Shown: in pieces, positions 1-7,946 of the stretch
Numbering within the stretch: the stretch's first letter is position 1
How the letters are laid out: each line of letters starts with the position of its first letter
Origin: Candidatus Eiseniibacteriota bacterium
GTDB lineage: Bacteria; Arandabacterota; Arandabacteria; JAGLYR01
DNA: 18,664 nucleotides
NCBI GenBank assembly: GCA_023132135.1
Contig: JAGLYR010000155.1
Coordinates: 1-18,664, forward strand
Reading direction: 5' to 3'
Translations under genes and position numbers: made by a program
The notes under the pieces: generated by a model
What the model saw: only the letters and a program-made list of their open reading frames with translations
Database searches by the model: none
Told to the model about the DNA's origin: nothing

Positions 1-1
1 C

Positions 2-1891
2 TTCGTCGACTCGCCCGAAAGGCTGAGGAAGCCGATGCTCCGCCGCGAGAAGGGGGGCAACCTCGAGGAGTGTTCCTGGGACGATGCGCTCGATTTCGTG
101 GCGGACCGGCTCGGGAAGATCAAGGAGGAACACGGCCCGGATTCCACCTTCTTCCTCGCCTCCGCCAAGGTGACCAACGAAGAGAACTTTGCCCTCATGA
201 GATTTGCGAGAGCAGTGATCGGCACTCACAATGTCGACCACTGCGCCCGACTGTGACACAGCTCCACGGTGGCCGGTCTGGCCAGCACGATGGGCTCGGG
301 CGCGATGACCAACAGCTTCGAGGAAATTTTCACCTCGGACGTCGCTCTCTTTATCGGTACGAACACGACGTGGAACCATCCGGTCTTCGCTTCCATGGTG
401 AAACGGGCGGTCCGCCAGGGGCTTAAAGTGATCGTCTGCGATCCGAGAAGGATCGATCTCGTCGATTACGCCGACATCTGGATCCAGCAGAAAAACGGGT
501 CCGACGTGGCGCTCCTGATGGGACTGCAGCACATCATCTTCCACGAGGGGTGGGAGGACAAGGCCTACATCGAAGAACGGCTCGAGAACATCGAGGAGTA
601 CAGGAAATCCCTCGAGTTCTTCACGCCGTCGAAGGTGGAGGAGCTGACAGGCGTCGACAGGGAACTCCTCTTCAAGGCCGCGAAGCTCTACGCCACGAGC
701 GGACGGGGCGCCCTCTACTACTGCATGGGAATCACGCAGCACTCGCACGGTGTCGACAATGTCAAGGCGTGCGTCAACATGCAGATGATCAGCGGAAACG
801 TCGGCCACGAGGGCGGCGGCGTCAATCCGCTCCGCGGCCAGAACAACGTTCAGGGCGCGTGCGACATGGGCGGCCTTCCGAACGTCTACGCCGGCTACCA
901 GCCGGTGACGAGCGAGGACGCGCGGAAAAAGTTCATGGAGTACTGGGGCCTGCCGGAGGATAACGTCAGCCTCGAAATCGGCATGACGCTCACCAGGATG
1001 ATCAACGCGTGCGGAGAGAAGATCAAGGCGCTTTATTGCCTCGGCGAGAACCCGATGATCTCCGATCCGAACCAGAACCACGTGAGAGAGGCCCTCGAAA
1101 GCCTCGACCTCCTCGTGGTGCAGGATATCTTCCAGACGGAAACGGGAGAGATGGCCGACGTGGTGCTTCCGGGAGTCACTTTCGCCGAGAAGCAAGGGAC
1201 GATCACCAACTCGGAGCGGCTCGTGCAGCTCACGAACCAGGCGATCGAACCGACCGGCGACGTGCGCCAGGACTACGAGATTATCGCCGACCTGGCCGGC
1301 CGGATGGGACATTCCGGATTCCCGAACACAGCGGAGGCTCTCTGGAAGGAGATCAAGGACCTTACGCCGCAGTATCACGGCATGACGTGGGACCGGATTC
1401 GCGAATCGGGCCTGCAGTGGCCGTGCCCCGCGGAGGATCATCCCGGCACGAAGTTCCTTCACAAGGACAAGTTCGCGCGCGGGAAGGGAATCCTGACTCC
1501 TCTCGAGTACAAGCCCCCAGCCGAGGAGCCGGACGCCGACTGGCCTATGGTCCTCTCCACCGGGCGGATGCTGCAGCACTTCCACACCGGCACGATGACG
1601 CGGAAGACGGATGTGCTCGACGCTCTCGTTCCAACGGGGAACGTGGAAATCCACCCGGCCGACGCGGAGAATCTGGGGATCGCGGACGGCGACAAGGTGC
1701 GGGTTTCGAGCCGGCGGGGATCAATCGAGACCACGGCGCTGGTGGTCGAACGTGTCGCTCCCGGATCGATCTTCATCCCGTGGCACTTCGCCGAAGCCGC
1801 TGCGAACGTGCTGACGAACGACGCGCTCGACCCGGTAGCGAGCATTCCGGAGTATAAAGTGTGTGCGGCCCGCCTGGAAAAGGTGGCGTAG
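2..1891 (+). CDS. fdhA: Formate dehydrogenase catalytic (alpha) subunit, selenoprotein, 5'-truncated by window edge
   Basis: Molybdopterin oxidoreductase that oxidises formate to CO2 (or the reverse). One frame is open from base 2 to 1891 apart from a TGA at 254-256. That codon sits in the active-site context HNVDHCARL-U-HSSTVAGL, where this family carries Sec (or Cys) followed by a conserved His, so I read it as selenocysteine, residue 85 of the visible 629. Further family marks are the NPLRGQNNVQGACDMG motif (about 830-880), the molybdopterin-binding middle domain, and the C-terminal dinucleotide-binding domain (about 1530-1880). The start and the N-terminal [4Fe-4S] domain lie outside the window; at least about 55 residues are missing compared with E. 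coli FdhF, more if a NuoG-like extension is present. The stop is 17 nt before the NuoEF-type gene, so the two are almost surely an operon encoding an NAD-linked formate dehydrogenase. A pipeline unaware of Sec would split it into two ORFs. Confidence 0.96.
254..296 (+). promoter_or_regulatory. Bacterial SECIS element with UGA selenocysteine codon
   Basis: Immediately 3' of the TGA (254-256), GGCC (271-274) pairs with GGCC (280-283) around the loop GGTCT (275-279); U270-A284 and G268-C286 extend the stem. A lower stem can form between 260-266 and 291-296 with U263 bulged. The loop begins 18 nt after the UGA, which matches my memory of the E. coli fdhF SECIS, whose apical loop is also GGUCU(G). 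SelB recognises this hairpin to deliver Sec-tRNA. This implies selA/selB/selC/selD elsewhere in the genome. Confidence 0.93.
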
Positions 1892-1893
1892 AC

Positions 1894-1898
1894 GGAGG
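1894..1898 (+). promoter_or_regulatory. Shine-Dalgarno GGAGG for the NuoEF-type subunit
   Basis: GGAGG lies just after the fdhA stop and 10 nt before ATG 1909. A second ATG at 1915 is in frame, but the spacing and family length do not separate the two. This classical SD contrasts with the apparently leaderless genes later in the window. Confidence 0.75.
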
Positions 1899-1908
1899 AT
1901 AGCAAGCG

Positions 1909-3642
1909 ATGGCAATGAAAAAAGAACTGCAGGACAAGATCGAGCAGATCGCCTCGCGCTACTCTCTGCGCGAGTCGGCCCTGATGCCCGCGCTCGACCT
2001 GGCGCAGGCCGGCGCGGAGGGGACGTACATCCCGCCCGACCTTCTGAAGGATGTGGCGGAGACGATCGGCGTGCGCGTCAATCGGGCGTACGGTCTGCAG
2101 ACCTACTACAGCATGTACAACCGGAAACCGGTCGGCAAGTACCACCTGCAGGTGGACACCAACATTCCGGCGATGCTCATGGGCGCCGGTGAGGTGCTCG
2201 ACCGGCTGAAGGAGAAACTGGGCATCGGCGTCGGGGAGACGACAACGTGCGGGCGCTACACGCTCTCCACCGTCGAGGACCTCGGATCGTGCGGCACATG
2301 CCCCGTGATCCAGGTGAACGACCGCTACTACGAGAGCATGACTCCCGAGAAGGTGGACAAACTGCTCGACAGCCTCGGCGGCGACAAGATGCCCGACTGG
2401 AAGGCGGAGACGTACTGGGAGTCCGATTGCGACATCCTTCTCCGCCGGCGCGGGAAGGCGGACTCGACATCGATCTCGTCGTACATCGCCGACGGCGGTT
2501 ACAAAGCACTGGAGAAAGCTCTGAAGATGAAACCGGCGAAAGTGACCGCGGAGGTGAAGGCAGCGGGGATACAGGGGCGCGGCGGCGCAGGTTTTCCCGC
2601 GGGCGTCAAGTGGGGCTTCCTCCCGAAGGACTCGGAGAAGCCGGTTTATCTCGTCTGCAACGCCGACGAGGGGGAACCGGGCACCTTCAAGGACCGGCAG
2701 ATCATGGAGTACGATCCACATCTCCTCCTCGAGGGGATGGCGATCTGCGCGCACGCAATCGGGGCGCACGAAGGCTTCATCTACATCCGGGGTGAATTCT
2801 CCTGGATCGCCGACATCCTCGAAAAGGCGGTGAACGAGGCGAAAGAGGCGGACAAGCTCGGTCCGGACTTCCGGATCATCGTCCACCGGGGTGCCGGCGC
2901 GTACGTGTGTGGTGAGGAGACGGCGCTGATCGAGTCTCTGGAGGGAAAGCGGGGGGACCCGCGCCTGAAGCCGCCCTTCCCGGCGGTGGAAGGCCTCTAC
3001 GGATGCCCGACGATCGTCAACAACGTGGAGACCCTGGCCAACATTCCGTACGTGATCGAACACGGCGCGGAAGCGTACAAGAAGTTCGGCGCGCCGGACA
3101 ATCACGGACCAAAAATCTTCGGTCTCTCCGGCCACGTCAACAAACCGGGCGTGTACGAGTATCCTCTCGGAACGCCCCTCAAGACGTTGCTGGAGAAGGC
3201 GGGCGGAGTGAAGGGGAAACTGAAGGCGGTGATCGTCGGCGGTCTCTCCGTTCCGATTCTGACCGCCGAAGAGGCCGCGGACCTGAACCTGGACTACGAT
3301 TCGTGCACCGCGCACGGAACGATGCTCGGTTCGGGAGGCATCATGGTGATCGCTGAGGGGACGAGCATTCCCGAGATCGCTCTCCGGACAATCGAGTTCT
3401 ACGCGCACGAGTCGTGCGGGCAGTGCACGCCGTGCCGGGAGGGCTCCAACGCGATCCTGTATCTTCTCAAGCGAATGGTCGACGGCGGCGGGAAGAAGGC
3501 GGATATCGACGCGATTCTTCGCCTCTGCGGAACGATCAAGGGATCCACTCTCTGCCCGACCGGCGACGCGTTCTCGCTGCCGATCGAGGCGATGGTGCAG
3601 AAGTTCCGTCCCGAGTTCGAAGCGCTCATAAGCAGTCCCTAG
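1909..3642 (+). CDS. NuoE-NuoF fusion, NADH/FMN-binding beta subunit of formate dehydrogenase
   Basis: 577 aa. Residues about 1-150 are a NuoE (24-kDa, thioredoxin-like) domain; about 170-577 are a NuoF (51-kDa) domain. The NuoF half looks fully functional: FMN/NADH loops GRGGAGFPAGVKWGF and CNADEGEPGTFKDR, the GAGAYVCGEETALIESLEG motif, and four [4Fe-4S] ligands C503, C506, C509 (SCGQCTPC) and C549 (TLCPTGD). In the NuoE half the expected [2Fe-2S] ligand positions are 83, 88, 124 and 128, the same 5/36/4 spacing as E. coli NuoE, but they read D, A, D, C. C114 and C131 are extra cysteines nearby. So the N1a-type cluster is probably absent or rebuilt. Its position directly behind fdhA makes it the diaphorase subunit of an NAD-linked formate dehydrogenase; fused NuoEF beta subunits are known in formate dehydrogenases and hydrogenases. 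The last codons (SSP-stop) run into a heptamer repeat. Confidence 0.94.
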   Translation: MAMKKELQDKIEQIASRYSLRESALMPALDLAQAGAEGTYIPPDLLKDVAETIGVRVNRAYGLQTYYSMYNRKPVGKYHLQVDTNIPAMLMGAGEVLDRLKEKLGIGVGETTTCGRYTLSTVEDLGSCGTCPVIQVNDRYYESMTPEKVDKLLDSLGGDKMPDWKAETYWESDCDILLRRRGKADSTSISSYIADGGYKALEKALKMKPAKVTAEVKAAGIQGRGGAGFPAGVKWGFLPKDSEKPVYLVCNADEGEPGTFKDRQIMEYDPHLLLEGMAICAHAIGAHEGFIYIRGEFSWIADILEKAVNEAKEADKLGPDFRIIVHRGAGAYVCGEETALIESLEGKRGDPRLKPPFPAVEGLYGCPTIVNNVETLANIPYVIEHGAEAYKKFGAPDNHGPKIFGLSGHVNKPGVYEYPLGTPLKTLLEKAGGVKGKLKAVIVGGLSVPILTAEEAADLNLDYDSCTAHGTMLGSGGIMVIAEGTSIPEIALRTIEFYAHESCGQCTPCREGSNAILYLLKRMVDGGGKKADIDAILRLCGTIKGSTLCPTGDAFSLPIEAMVQKFRPEFEALISSP

Positions 3643-3656
3643 TCCGTAGTCCCTAG
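3634..3656 (+). repeat. AGTCCCT heptamer tandem repeat overlapping a stop codon
   Basis: AGTCCCT, AGTCCGT, AGTCCCT, then AG. The NuoEF stop TAG (3640-3642) lies inside the repeat, so the C-terminal Ser-Pro-stop is encoded by it. The same 23 bases recur at 18607-18629 after another gene, and a single AGTCCCTAG unit lies at 16112-16120. Confidence 0.9.
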
Positions 3657-3665
3657 AACAGAACA

Positions 3666-3693
3666 AGGGGCGACCCACCACTGGGTCGCCCCT
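3666..3693 (+). terminator. Perfect 12-bp hairpin after the fdh operon, possible terminator
   Basis: AGGGGCGACCCA (3666-3677) and TGGGTCGCCCCT (3682-3693) pair perfectly around a 4-nt loop. It lies 24 nt after the NuoEF stop. No U-tract follows, so intrinsic termination is uncertain; it may equally be a REP-like palindrome. The left half recurs at 16393-16403. Confidence 0.55.
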
Positions 3694-3702
3694 ACTCGCC
3701 CT

Positions 3703-3734
3703 ATCGCGCCCTCGCCCCATCGCGCCCTCGCCCC
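3703..3734 (+). repeat. Two exact tandem copies of a C-rich 16-mer
   Basis: ATCGCGCCCTCGCCCC occurs at 3703-3718 and 3719-3734, flanked on both sides by CCTACTCGC. The core CGCGCCCTCGCCC recurs at 16442-16454, in each case upstream of a TTGAC -35 hexamer. Confidence 0.85.
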
Positions 3735-3752
3735 CTACTCGCACTCGCGGGC

Positions 3753-3780
3753 TTGACGCAGCCAATACATGTGGTACAAT
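3753..3780 (+). promoter_or_regulatory. Sigma70-like promoter TTGACG-N16-TACAAT
   Basis: A -35 at 3753-3758 and a -10 at 3775-3780 with a 16-nt spacer. Predicted start near 3787 gives a leader of about 66 nt before the lipoprotein ATG at 3853. It would drive the lipoprotein and the PEGA gene. Confidence 0.65.
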
Positions 3781-3852
3781 CAGTAAGTTGCGTGTCCCCA
3801 TTTGCCGGATTTCCCCACACGCATTGAGATCGACCATTTTCGGGACGATACA

Positions 3853-6207
3853 ATGGCAGCAAATCGGTTACTGCGACCCTACATTGCGGTCATGCTCCTG
3901 GTGCTCCTGGCGTGCACCTGTGCGAAGGAAAAGCCCGAGTCACCCCGGCGCTTGAATCCTCTGGATCCGGCAACGGAGCTCGAGGAACCCGATCCCTTCC
4001 ATCTCGTAGCGGAGTTGGAAGGGGATGCGGTCTCCGTCAACTGGCAGGCGGCGGCGATCGGCGGGATTGCCGGCTGGATGCTCCTTCGCAGCGAGGATGC
4101 CCTCTTCGACCAACCCGACACCCTGGCGTCCTTCGATCTGGATCTTCGATCCTACCTGGACACCGGCGTGGCGCCCAGCCTAACGTACTACTACAAGGTC
4201 CTCGCAGTGGACGGGAGCGGCATGGTTTCCGCCGGATCTCACCTTGTGGCGGCCCGGATTGAAACACGTCCAGTCATCCAGATCGATGGAGGCGCCGAGT
4301 ACGCCGCCTCGAGACGGGTGACTCTGGTTTTCTTGACGGCCGAAGCCGACAGCATGTGGATTGCCAACGATTCCGCCTTCGCCGCGGCCCAAGGCCAACC
4401 TTTCCAGAGCCCGGTCACCGATTGGCTGCTGGAATCCGGGGCCGGCGTCAAGACCGTCTACCTGCAATTGCGGCACGCGGATGGCCGGATGTCCCCCACC
4501 GTCGTGGACAGTATCCTCCCCCTGCCCATTGCGGATCGATGGATTCTGGGAGAGAGCGGAACCCGGTACCTGACGAGTCCGACCGGCCGCATCGTGGTTC
4601 ACGCGACCGGCGCCGACTCACTCAAGACCTGGAACTCGGGAGATCCGGTCCCCGGCGAGTGGGTGCCTTTCCCTTCCACGAGCGACTCATTGCCACTCGA
4701 CTGGTCGTTCCCCGGCGGGGAAGGGTGGAAAACCCTGATGGTCCGGTTCAAGGATGATTTCCTGATCGAGACCATGACGGATACGGTTTCTCTGGCCGTG
4801 GACCTGTCCCCCCCCGTGGCCCGGTTCACGGTCACCCCACCGGAGAGCGGGCGGTACTTCGTGGTGGATGCCACAGCTTCCCACGACGTGCTGGATGTCA
4901 CTCCCGCGGAGGATCTGCTGTTCTCGTGGCAGTGGGAGGACGAGGAATCCTGGACCACCTGGTCCACCGAGAGAACCGGGACCCACACGTACGAGACATT
5001 TGGCCCCAAGACTATCCGCGTGATCGTGAAGGACGCTGTCGGAAGAGAGGACACCCTCTCGTACGATGTAGAGGCCCTTAACCGGGCGCCCTCGCTCCCC
5101 GGCAACCCGACGCCCGCAGACGGGGCCGCGGGGCAATCGATCCTGCCCACCCTGTCCTGGACCGCCAGCGTGGACGAGGATGGGGACCCGGTCACCTACA
5201 CCGTCTACTTCGGGGACGGCCCGGGACCCGACCAGGTCCTGGCCGACAACCTTCCGGATCCCGTCCACCCCGCGCCTCCGCTGGCGGACGGACGGACGTA
5301 CTACTGGAATGTCGTAGCCACGGATACTCTCGGGTTGGGGAGCGACCCGGTGCAGTGGTCGTTTACAACCCATACGCGCAGCGGCGACGTCTATAGCCCC
5401 ATCATCTCCTGGGGTTCCCCCGGCGCCGGCCCGGGTCAGATGGAAGTCGTCCGGGACGTAGTTGTAGACTCCCGGGGTCGCATCTATGTGAGCGACATCA
5501 ACAACGGGCGAATCCAGATCTTCTCATACCCGGGGATCTACCTCGACGAGATCACCGAAGCTGCAGGAGCGGGTCTCGAGCAACCCTGCGGCCTGGCCGT
5601 CGATGAGGATGCATCTCTCTACGTGGCCGACACGAACAATCACCGGGTCGTCAAGTTCGATTCCACAGGCCAGTGGGTGCGGAGCATCGGAACCCGCGGC
5701 ACGGGAGACGGGGAGTTCGAATTCCCCAGAGACGTGTGCGTGGACTCCGGCGGGAACATCTACGTCCTGGATACTGGAAACAACCGGGTCCAGAAGTTCG
5801 ACGCGAGTGGCCACTTCACCCTCGAGTGGGGAAGCATGGGCGATCTTGACGGGCAGTTCCAGACTCCCGGCGGCCTAGCGGAAACTCAAGGTTCTATCTA
5901 CGTGGCCGATAGCTTCAACAAGAGGATCCAGCAATTCGACAACCAAGGGCAATTCCTGGCAAGTTGGGGCGGCTTCGGAGGGGACAGCGTCCCCGGCGCT
6001 GTCGCTGCGGACTCCCAGGGGAACGTGTATGTCCTGGAACGGTCCGGGGCAATCCACAAGTTCACCGCCGACGGCGCGCTCCTCTCCAGCTGGGGCGCCG
6101 GGGATCTTGGAAGCCCTGTCGATGGCTTGTGTGTTGGCGCGGCCGGCCATCTGGTGTGGGTAGCCGACACTTTCAACCACCGCGTCCAGGTATTTGAGAG
6201 GCAGTAG
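3853..6207 (+). CDS. Lipoprotein with FN3-like, PKD-like and NHL six-bladed propeller domains
   Basis: 784 aa from ATG 3853; a TTG at 3802 in the same frame was rejected because 3853 places a short charged n-region directly before a lipoprotein signal (hydrophobic run, then LLAC with Cys at residue 21). The mature protein would be lipid-anchored. In order: an FN3-like domain (roughly residues 40-130), a less defined beta-rich part, a PKD-like domain (about 315-410, ARFTVTPP to IRVIVKDAVGRED), a second FN3-like domain starting at NRAPSLPGNPTPADG (about 412-510), and six NHL repeats (about 525-784) recognisable by phrases such as YVADTNNHRVVKF and YVLDTGNNRVQKF, giving a complete beta-propeller. 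This is a binding or scaffold architecture with no catalytic residue pattern I recognise. The PEGA gene begins 39 nt downstream and is probably cotranscribed. Confidence 0.88.
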   Translation: MAANRLLRPYIAVMLLVLLACTCAKEKPESPRRLNPLDPATELEEPDPFHLVAELEGDAVSVNWQAAAIGGIAGWMLLRSEDALFDQPDTLASFDLDLRSYLDTGVAPSLTYYYKVLAVDGSGMVSAGSHLVAARIETRPVIQIDGGAEYAASRRVTLVFLTAEADSMWIANDSAFAAAQGQPFQSPVTDWLLESGAGVKTVYLQLRHADGRMSPTVVDSILPLPIADRWILGESGTRYLTSPTGRIVVHATGADSLKTWNSGDPVPGEWVPFPSTSDSLPLDWSFPGGEGWKTLMVRFKDDFLIETMTDTVSLAVDLSPPVARFTVTPPESGRYFVVDATASHDVLDVTPAEDLLFSWQWEDEESWTTWSTERTGTHTYETFGPKTIRVIVKDAVGREDTLSYDVEALNRAPSLPGNPTPADGAAGQSILPTLSWTASVDEDGDPVTYTVYFGDGPGPDQVLADNLPDPVHPAPPLADGRTYYWNVVATDTLGLGSDPVQWSFTTHTRSGDVYSPIISWGSPGAGPGQMEVVRDVVVDSRGRIYVSDINNGRIQIFSYPGIYLDEITEAAGAGLEQPCGLAVDEDASLYVADTNNHRVVKFDSTGQWVRSIGTRGTGDGEFEFPRDVCVDSGGNIYVLDTGNNRVQKFDASGHFTLEWGSMGDLDGQFQTPGGLAETQGSIYVADSFNKRIQQFDNQGQFLASWGGFGGDSVPGAVAADSQGNVYVLERSGAIHKFTADGALLSSWGAGDLGSPVDGLCVGAAGHLVWVADTFNHRVQVFERQ

Positions 6208-6230
6208 CGCGGTTCGTGCGCGAACCACGC
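6207..6230 (+). repeat. Intercistronic hairpin
   Basis: GGTTCG (6211-6216) pairs with CGAACC (6221-6226) around TGCG; one mismatch out, GCG (6207-6209) pairs with CGC (6228-6230). It begins at the last base of the lipoprotein stop. There is no U-tract. It could modulate expression of the downstream PEGA gene or stabilise the upstream mRNA. Confidence 0.5.
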
Positions 6231-6246
6231 AGAAAACCAGGATTCT

Positions 6247-7902
6247 ATGAGAGCGTTCACTCATCGAGCAGGGTTTGGGGAACAGTCCGGGCGGTTACGC
6301 CGCCTGGGGGTTCTGCTGCTCGTTGCCGTTGTTTCTCAGCTGCCCGGCTATCTTTTCGCTGACGCGCCCGGCCGCGGCGGCGGACCGGCATCCATGGGAT
6401 TGCCTCCGGGAGAGTTCCCCGTGAAACTGGGCAACCTGCTGGTCACAACCTATCCCCAGGGCGCCGAAATCCGTGTCAACTCCGAGGTCTTCGGGACCAC
6501 TCCGTTGGACCCTCTGAACGTCGAGGCTGGATGGTACCTGGTCCAGGCCCTCAAACCCAATCTCTTTGCCTCGGCAAGGGTCCACGTTCGCGTCGGCAAT
6601 CTCACCACCGTGGCGCTGACCCTCAACAATGCGAAAGGGACTCTGTCGGTTCTCTCCCGCCCCGACAGAGCATCTGTTTTCCTTGACGGGGAAAGGCGGG
6701 GCGAGACACCGCTCAGACTCGAAGGGATCAGCGCCGGAGATCATGATCTCCGCGTCAGCCGCAGAGGCTATCTCGACTACTCCACGGGCATCGACATCGG
6801 AGCCTCCGAGGAGTCGGTGGTGGACGTTCATCTCCCGGTCCCGGCCAAGCTGGATCTGCGGTCGGAACCGGAAGGGGCAGACATCTACATCGGCAACCGG
6901 CACGTCGGGCGCACGCCGACCCTTGCGCAGTCTGTCCGTCCCGGCCCTCTGGAGATCACGATCCGGCTGGACAACTTCGACGAGTGGATCGAGAGCATCG
7001 AGGTTGCCGAGGACGAATCCCGCCTGCTGATCGCGGAACTTGTGGCCCGGAGATTCCCATTGAACCTGGTTTCGGATCCTCCCGGCGCCGAGATCGAGAT
7101 GGACGGAGCAAAGATCGGGACGACGCCTCTCCATTGGGCGGTCCCCCTGGGTGAACGCCGGTTCGTGTTCCGGCGCCCCGGTTACGAGGACAACATTCTC
7201 AGGGTCTACGTCTCCTCTGACATGGAGCCCGATCTTCACGTGGCCCTGCGTCCTGTGACGGGATTCGTGACCCTCCGGAACGCCCCGGCCGGAGCCACAG
7301 TGGCGTTGTTGGACTCGGAATCCAGGGTCTGGCCCTCGCCGCTGGAAGGCGTGGAGGTAACGGCGGGAGCAAAGCGGTTCCTTATCCGGGCGCCGGGCTA
7401 CCGGACCCGGGAGATCCGCGCGGAAGTCCGGTACGAGGAAGAGCTTGTTCTTAGACCCGAATGGCAGGCGAAATCCTCGACCGGGGGACTGCTGAGAGTC
7501 CTGATCCCGGGATTGAGCCAGCGGTACCAGGAGAAGAGGGTCCGTTCGGTCCTGATTCCCGCCGCGCAGGCCGCTGCCCTGGCGGGTCTCCTCATCACCA
7601 CGAATTCCTACAATGACGCCGTGGACAGCTACAACACGGCCTGGGACCGCTACATGGACGAGGTCGTTGCCGAACCCATCGACGCAGCGTGGCGCGAGGC
7701 CCAGGATCGGCACGACCGCATGGAGGACAAGAAGACTGTGCGGAACGTGTTCCTCGCCGCGTCGGTTGGCATCTACCTCTATAACCTCGTCGATGCCCTC
7801 TTCCTCGTGCCCGACTACGGGGAAACCTCATCGTCCGGCGTAGATTTCACCGCCAATCCCGCCGCGCGGCAATTGTCAATGAGACTACGCCTGGTTTTCT
7901 AG
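6247..7902 (+). CDS. Exported protein with five PEGA repeats and C-terminal membrane segments
   Basis: 551 aa. The N-terminus has a hydrophobic segment (about 20-38, GVLLLVAVVSQLPGYLFA) that looks like a signal peptide. Five consecutive PEGA repeats of about 65-70 residues follow (roughly 62-131, 132-197, 198-266, 267-335, 336-404), each with a pattern like 'SxPxGAxVxxDGxxxGxTPL' then 'hxVxxxGY'. After that comes LLRVLIPGLSQRYQEKR and two hydrophobic segments (about 435-455 and 500-520) separated by a charged, probably helical stretch; this resembles the short membrane module (DUF5683-like) that follows PEGA domains elsewhere. PEGA domains are usually surface-layer or protein-binding modules. 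An AGGA 4 nt before ATG is a weak ribosome site. Function is unknown; pairing with the NHL lipoprotein suggests a shared cell-envelope role. Confidence 0.85.
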   Translation: MRAFTHRAGFGEQSGRLRRLGVLLLVAVVSQLPGYLFADAPGRGGGPASMGLPPGEFPVKLGNLLVTTYPQGAEIRVNSEVFGTTPLDPLNVEAGWYLVQALKPNLFASARVHVRVGNLTTVALTLNNAKGTLSVLSRPDRASVFLDGERRGETPLRLEGISAGDHDLRVSRRGYLDYSTGIDIGASEESVVDVHLPVPAKLDLRSEPEGADIYIGNRHVGRTPTLAQSVRPGPLEITIRLDNFDEWIESIEVAEDESRLLIAELVARRFPLNLVSDPPGAEIEMDGAKIGTTPLHWAVPLGERRFVFRRPGYEDNILRVYVSSDMEPDLHVALRPVTGFVTLRNAPAGATVALLDSESRVWPSPLEGVEVTAGAKRFLIRAPGYRTREIRAEVRYEEELVLRPEWQAKSSTGGLLRVLIPGLSQRYQEKRVRSVLIPAAQAAALAGLLITTNSYNDAVDSYNTAWDRYMDEVVAEPIDAAWREAQDRHDRMEDKKTVRNVFLAASVGIYLYNLVDALFLVPDYGETSSSGVDFTANPAARQLSMRLRLVF

Positions 7903-7922
7903 CCTGGACTATTCATGAATCC
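7902..7922 (+). repeat. Element-end-like motif after the PEGA gene
   Basis: GCCTGGACTATTCATGAA starts at the last base of the stop codon. It resembles GCCTGGATTATGCA at 18643-18656 (also just after AGTCCCTAG) and more loosely the GCCGGGTCATGAAAA terminus of the element at 16124-16392. It may be one end of a dispersed repeat family; the rest is not recognisable here. Confidence 0.35.
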
Positions 7923-7946
7923 CTGCTGCGCTTCCGCAACGCGTCC

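Noticed and set aside
254-256. In-frame TGA as a frameshift or nonsense mutation making fdhA a pseudogene
   Set aside because: The position equals the known selenocysteine site, the SECIS hairpin follows, and conservation continues uninterrupted on both sides.
3666-3693. Confident intrinsic terminator
   Set aside because: The stem is perfect but no U-run follows, and half of it recurs elsewhere as part of a repeat module; kept only as a possible terminator.
3634-3734. CRISPR-like array
   Set aside because: Units are 7 or 16 nt in direct tandem without spacers; no cas genes are present.
1459-3837. 792-codon open frame on the minus strand opposite fdhA/NuoEF
   Set aside because: It overlaps two well-supported genes, its translation is low-complexity and Arg-rich without any domain, and long antisense frames are expected in GC-rich DNA.
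3802-3852. TTG start for the lipoprotein
   Set aside because: It would bury the lipoprotein signal behind 17 mostly polar and charged residues; ATG 3853 gives a normal signal with Cys21.
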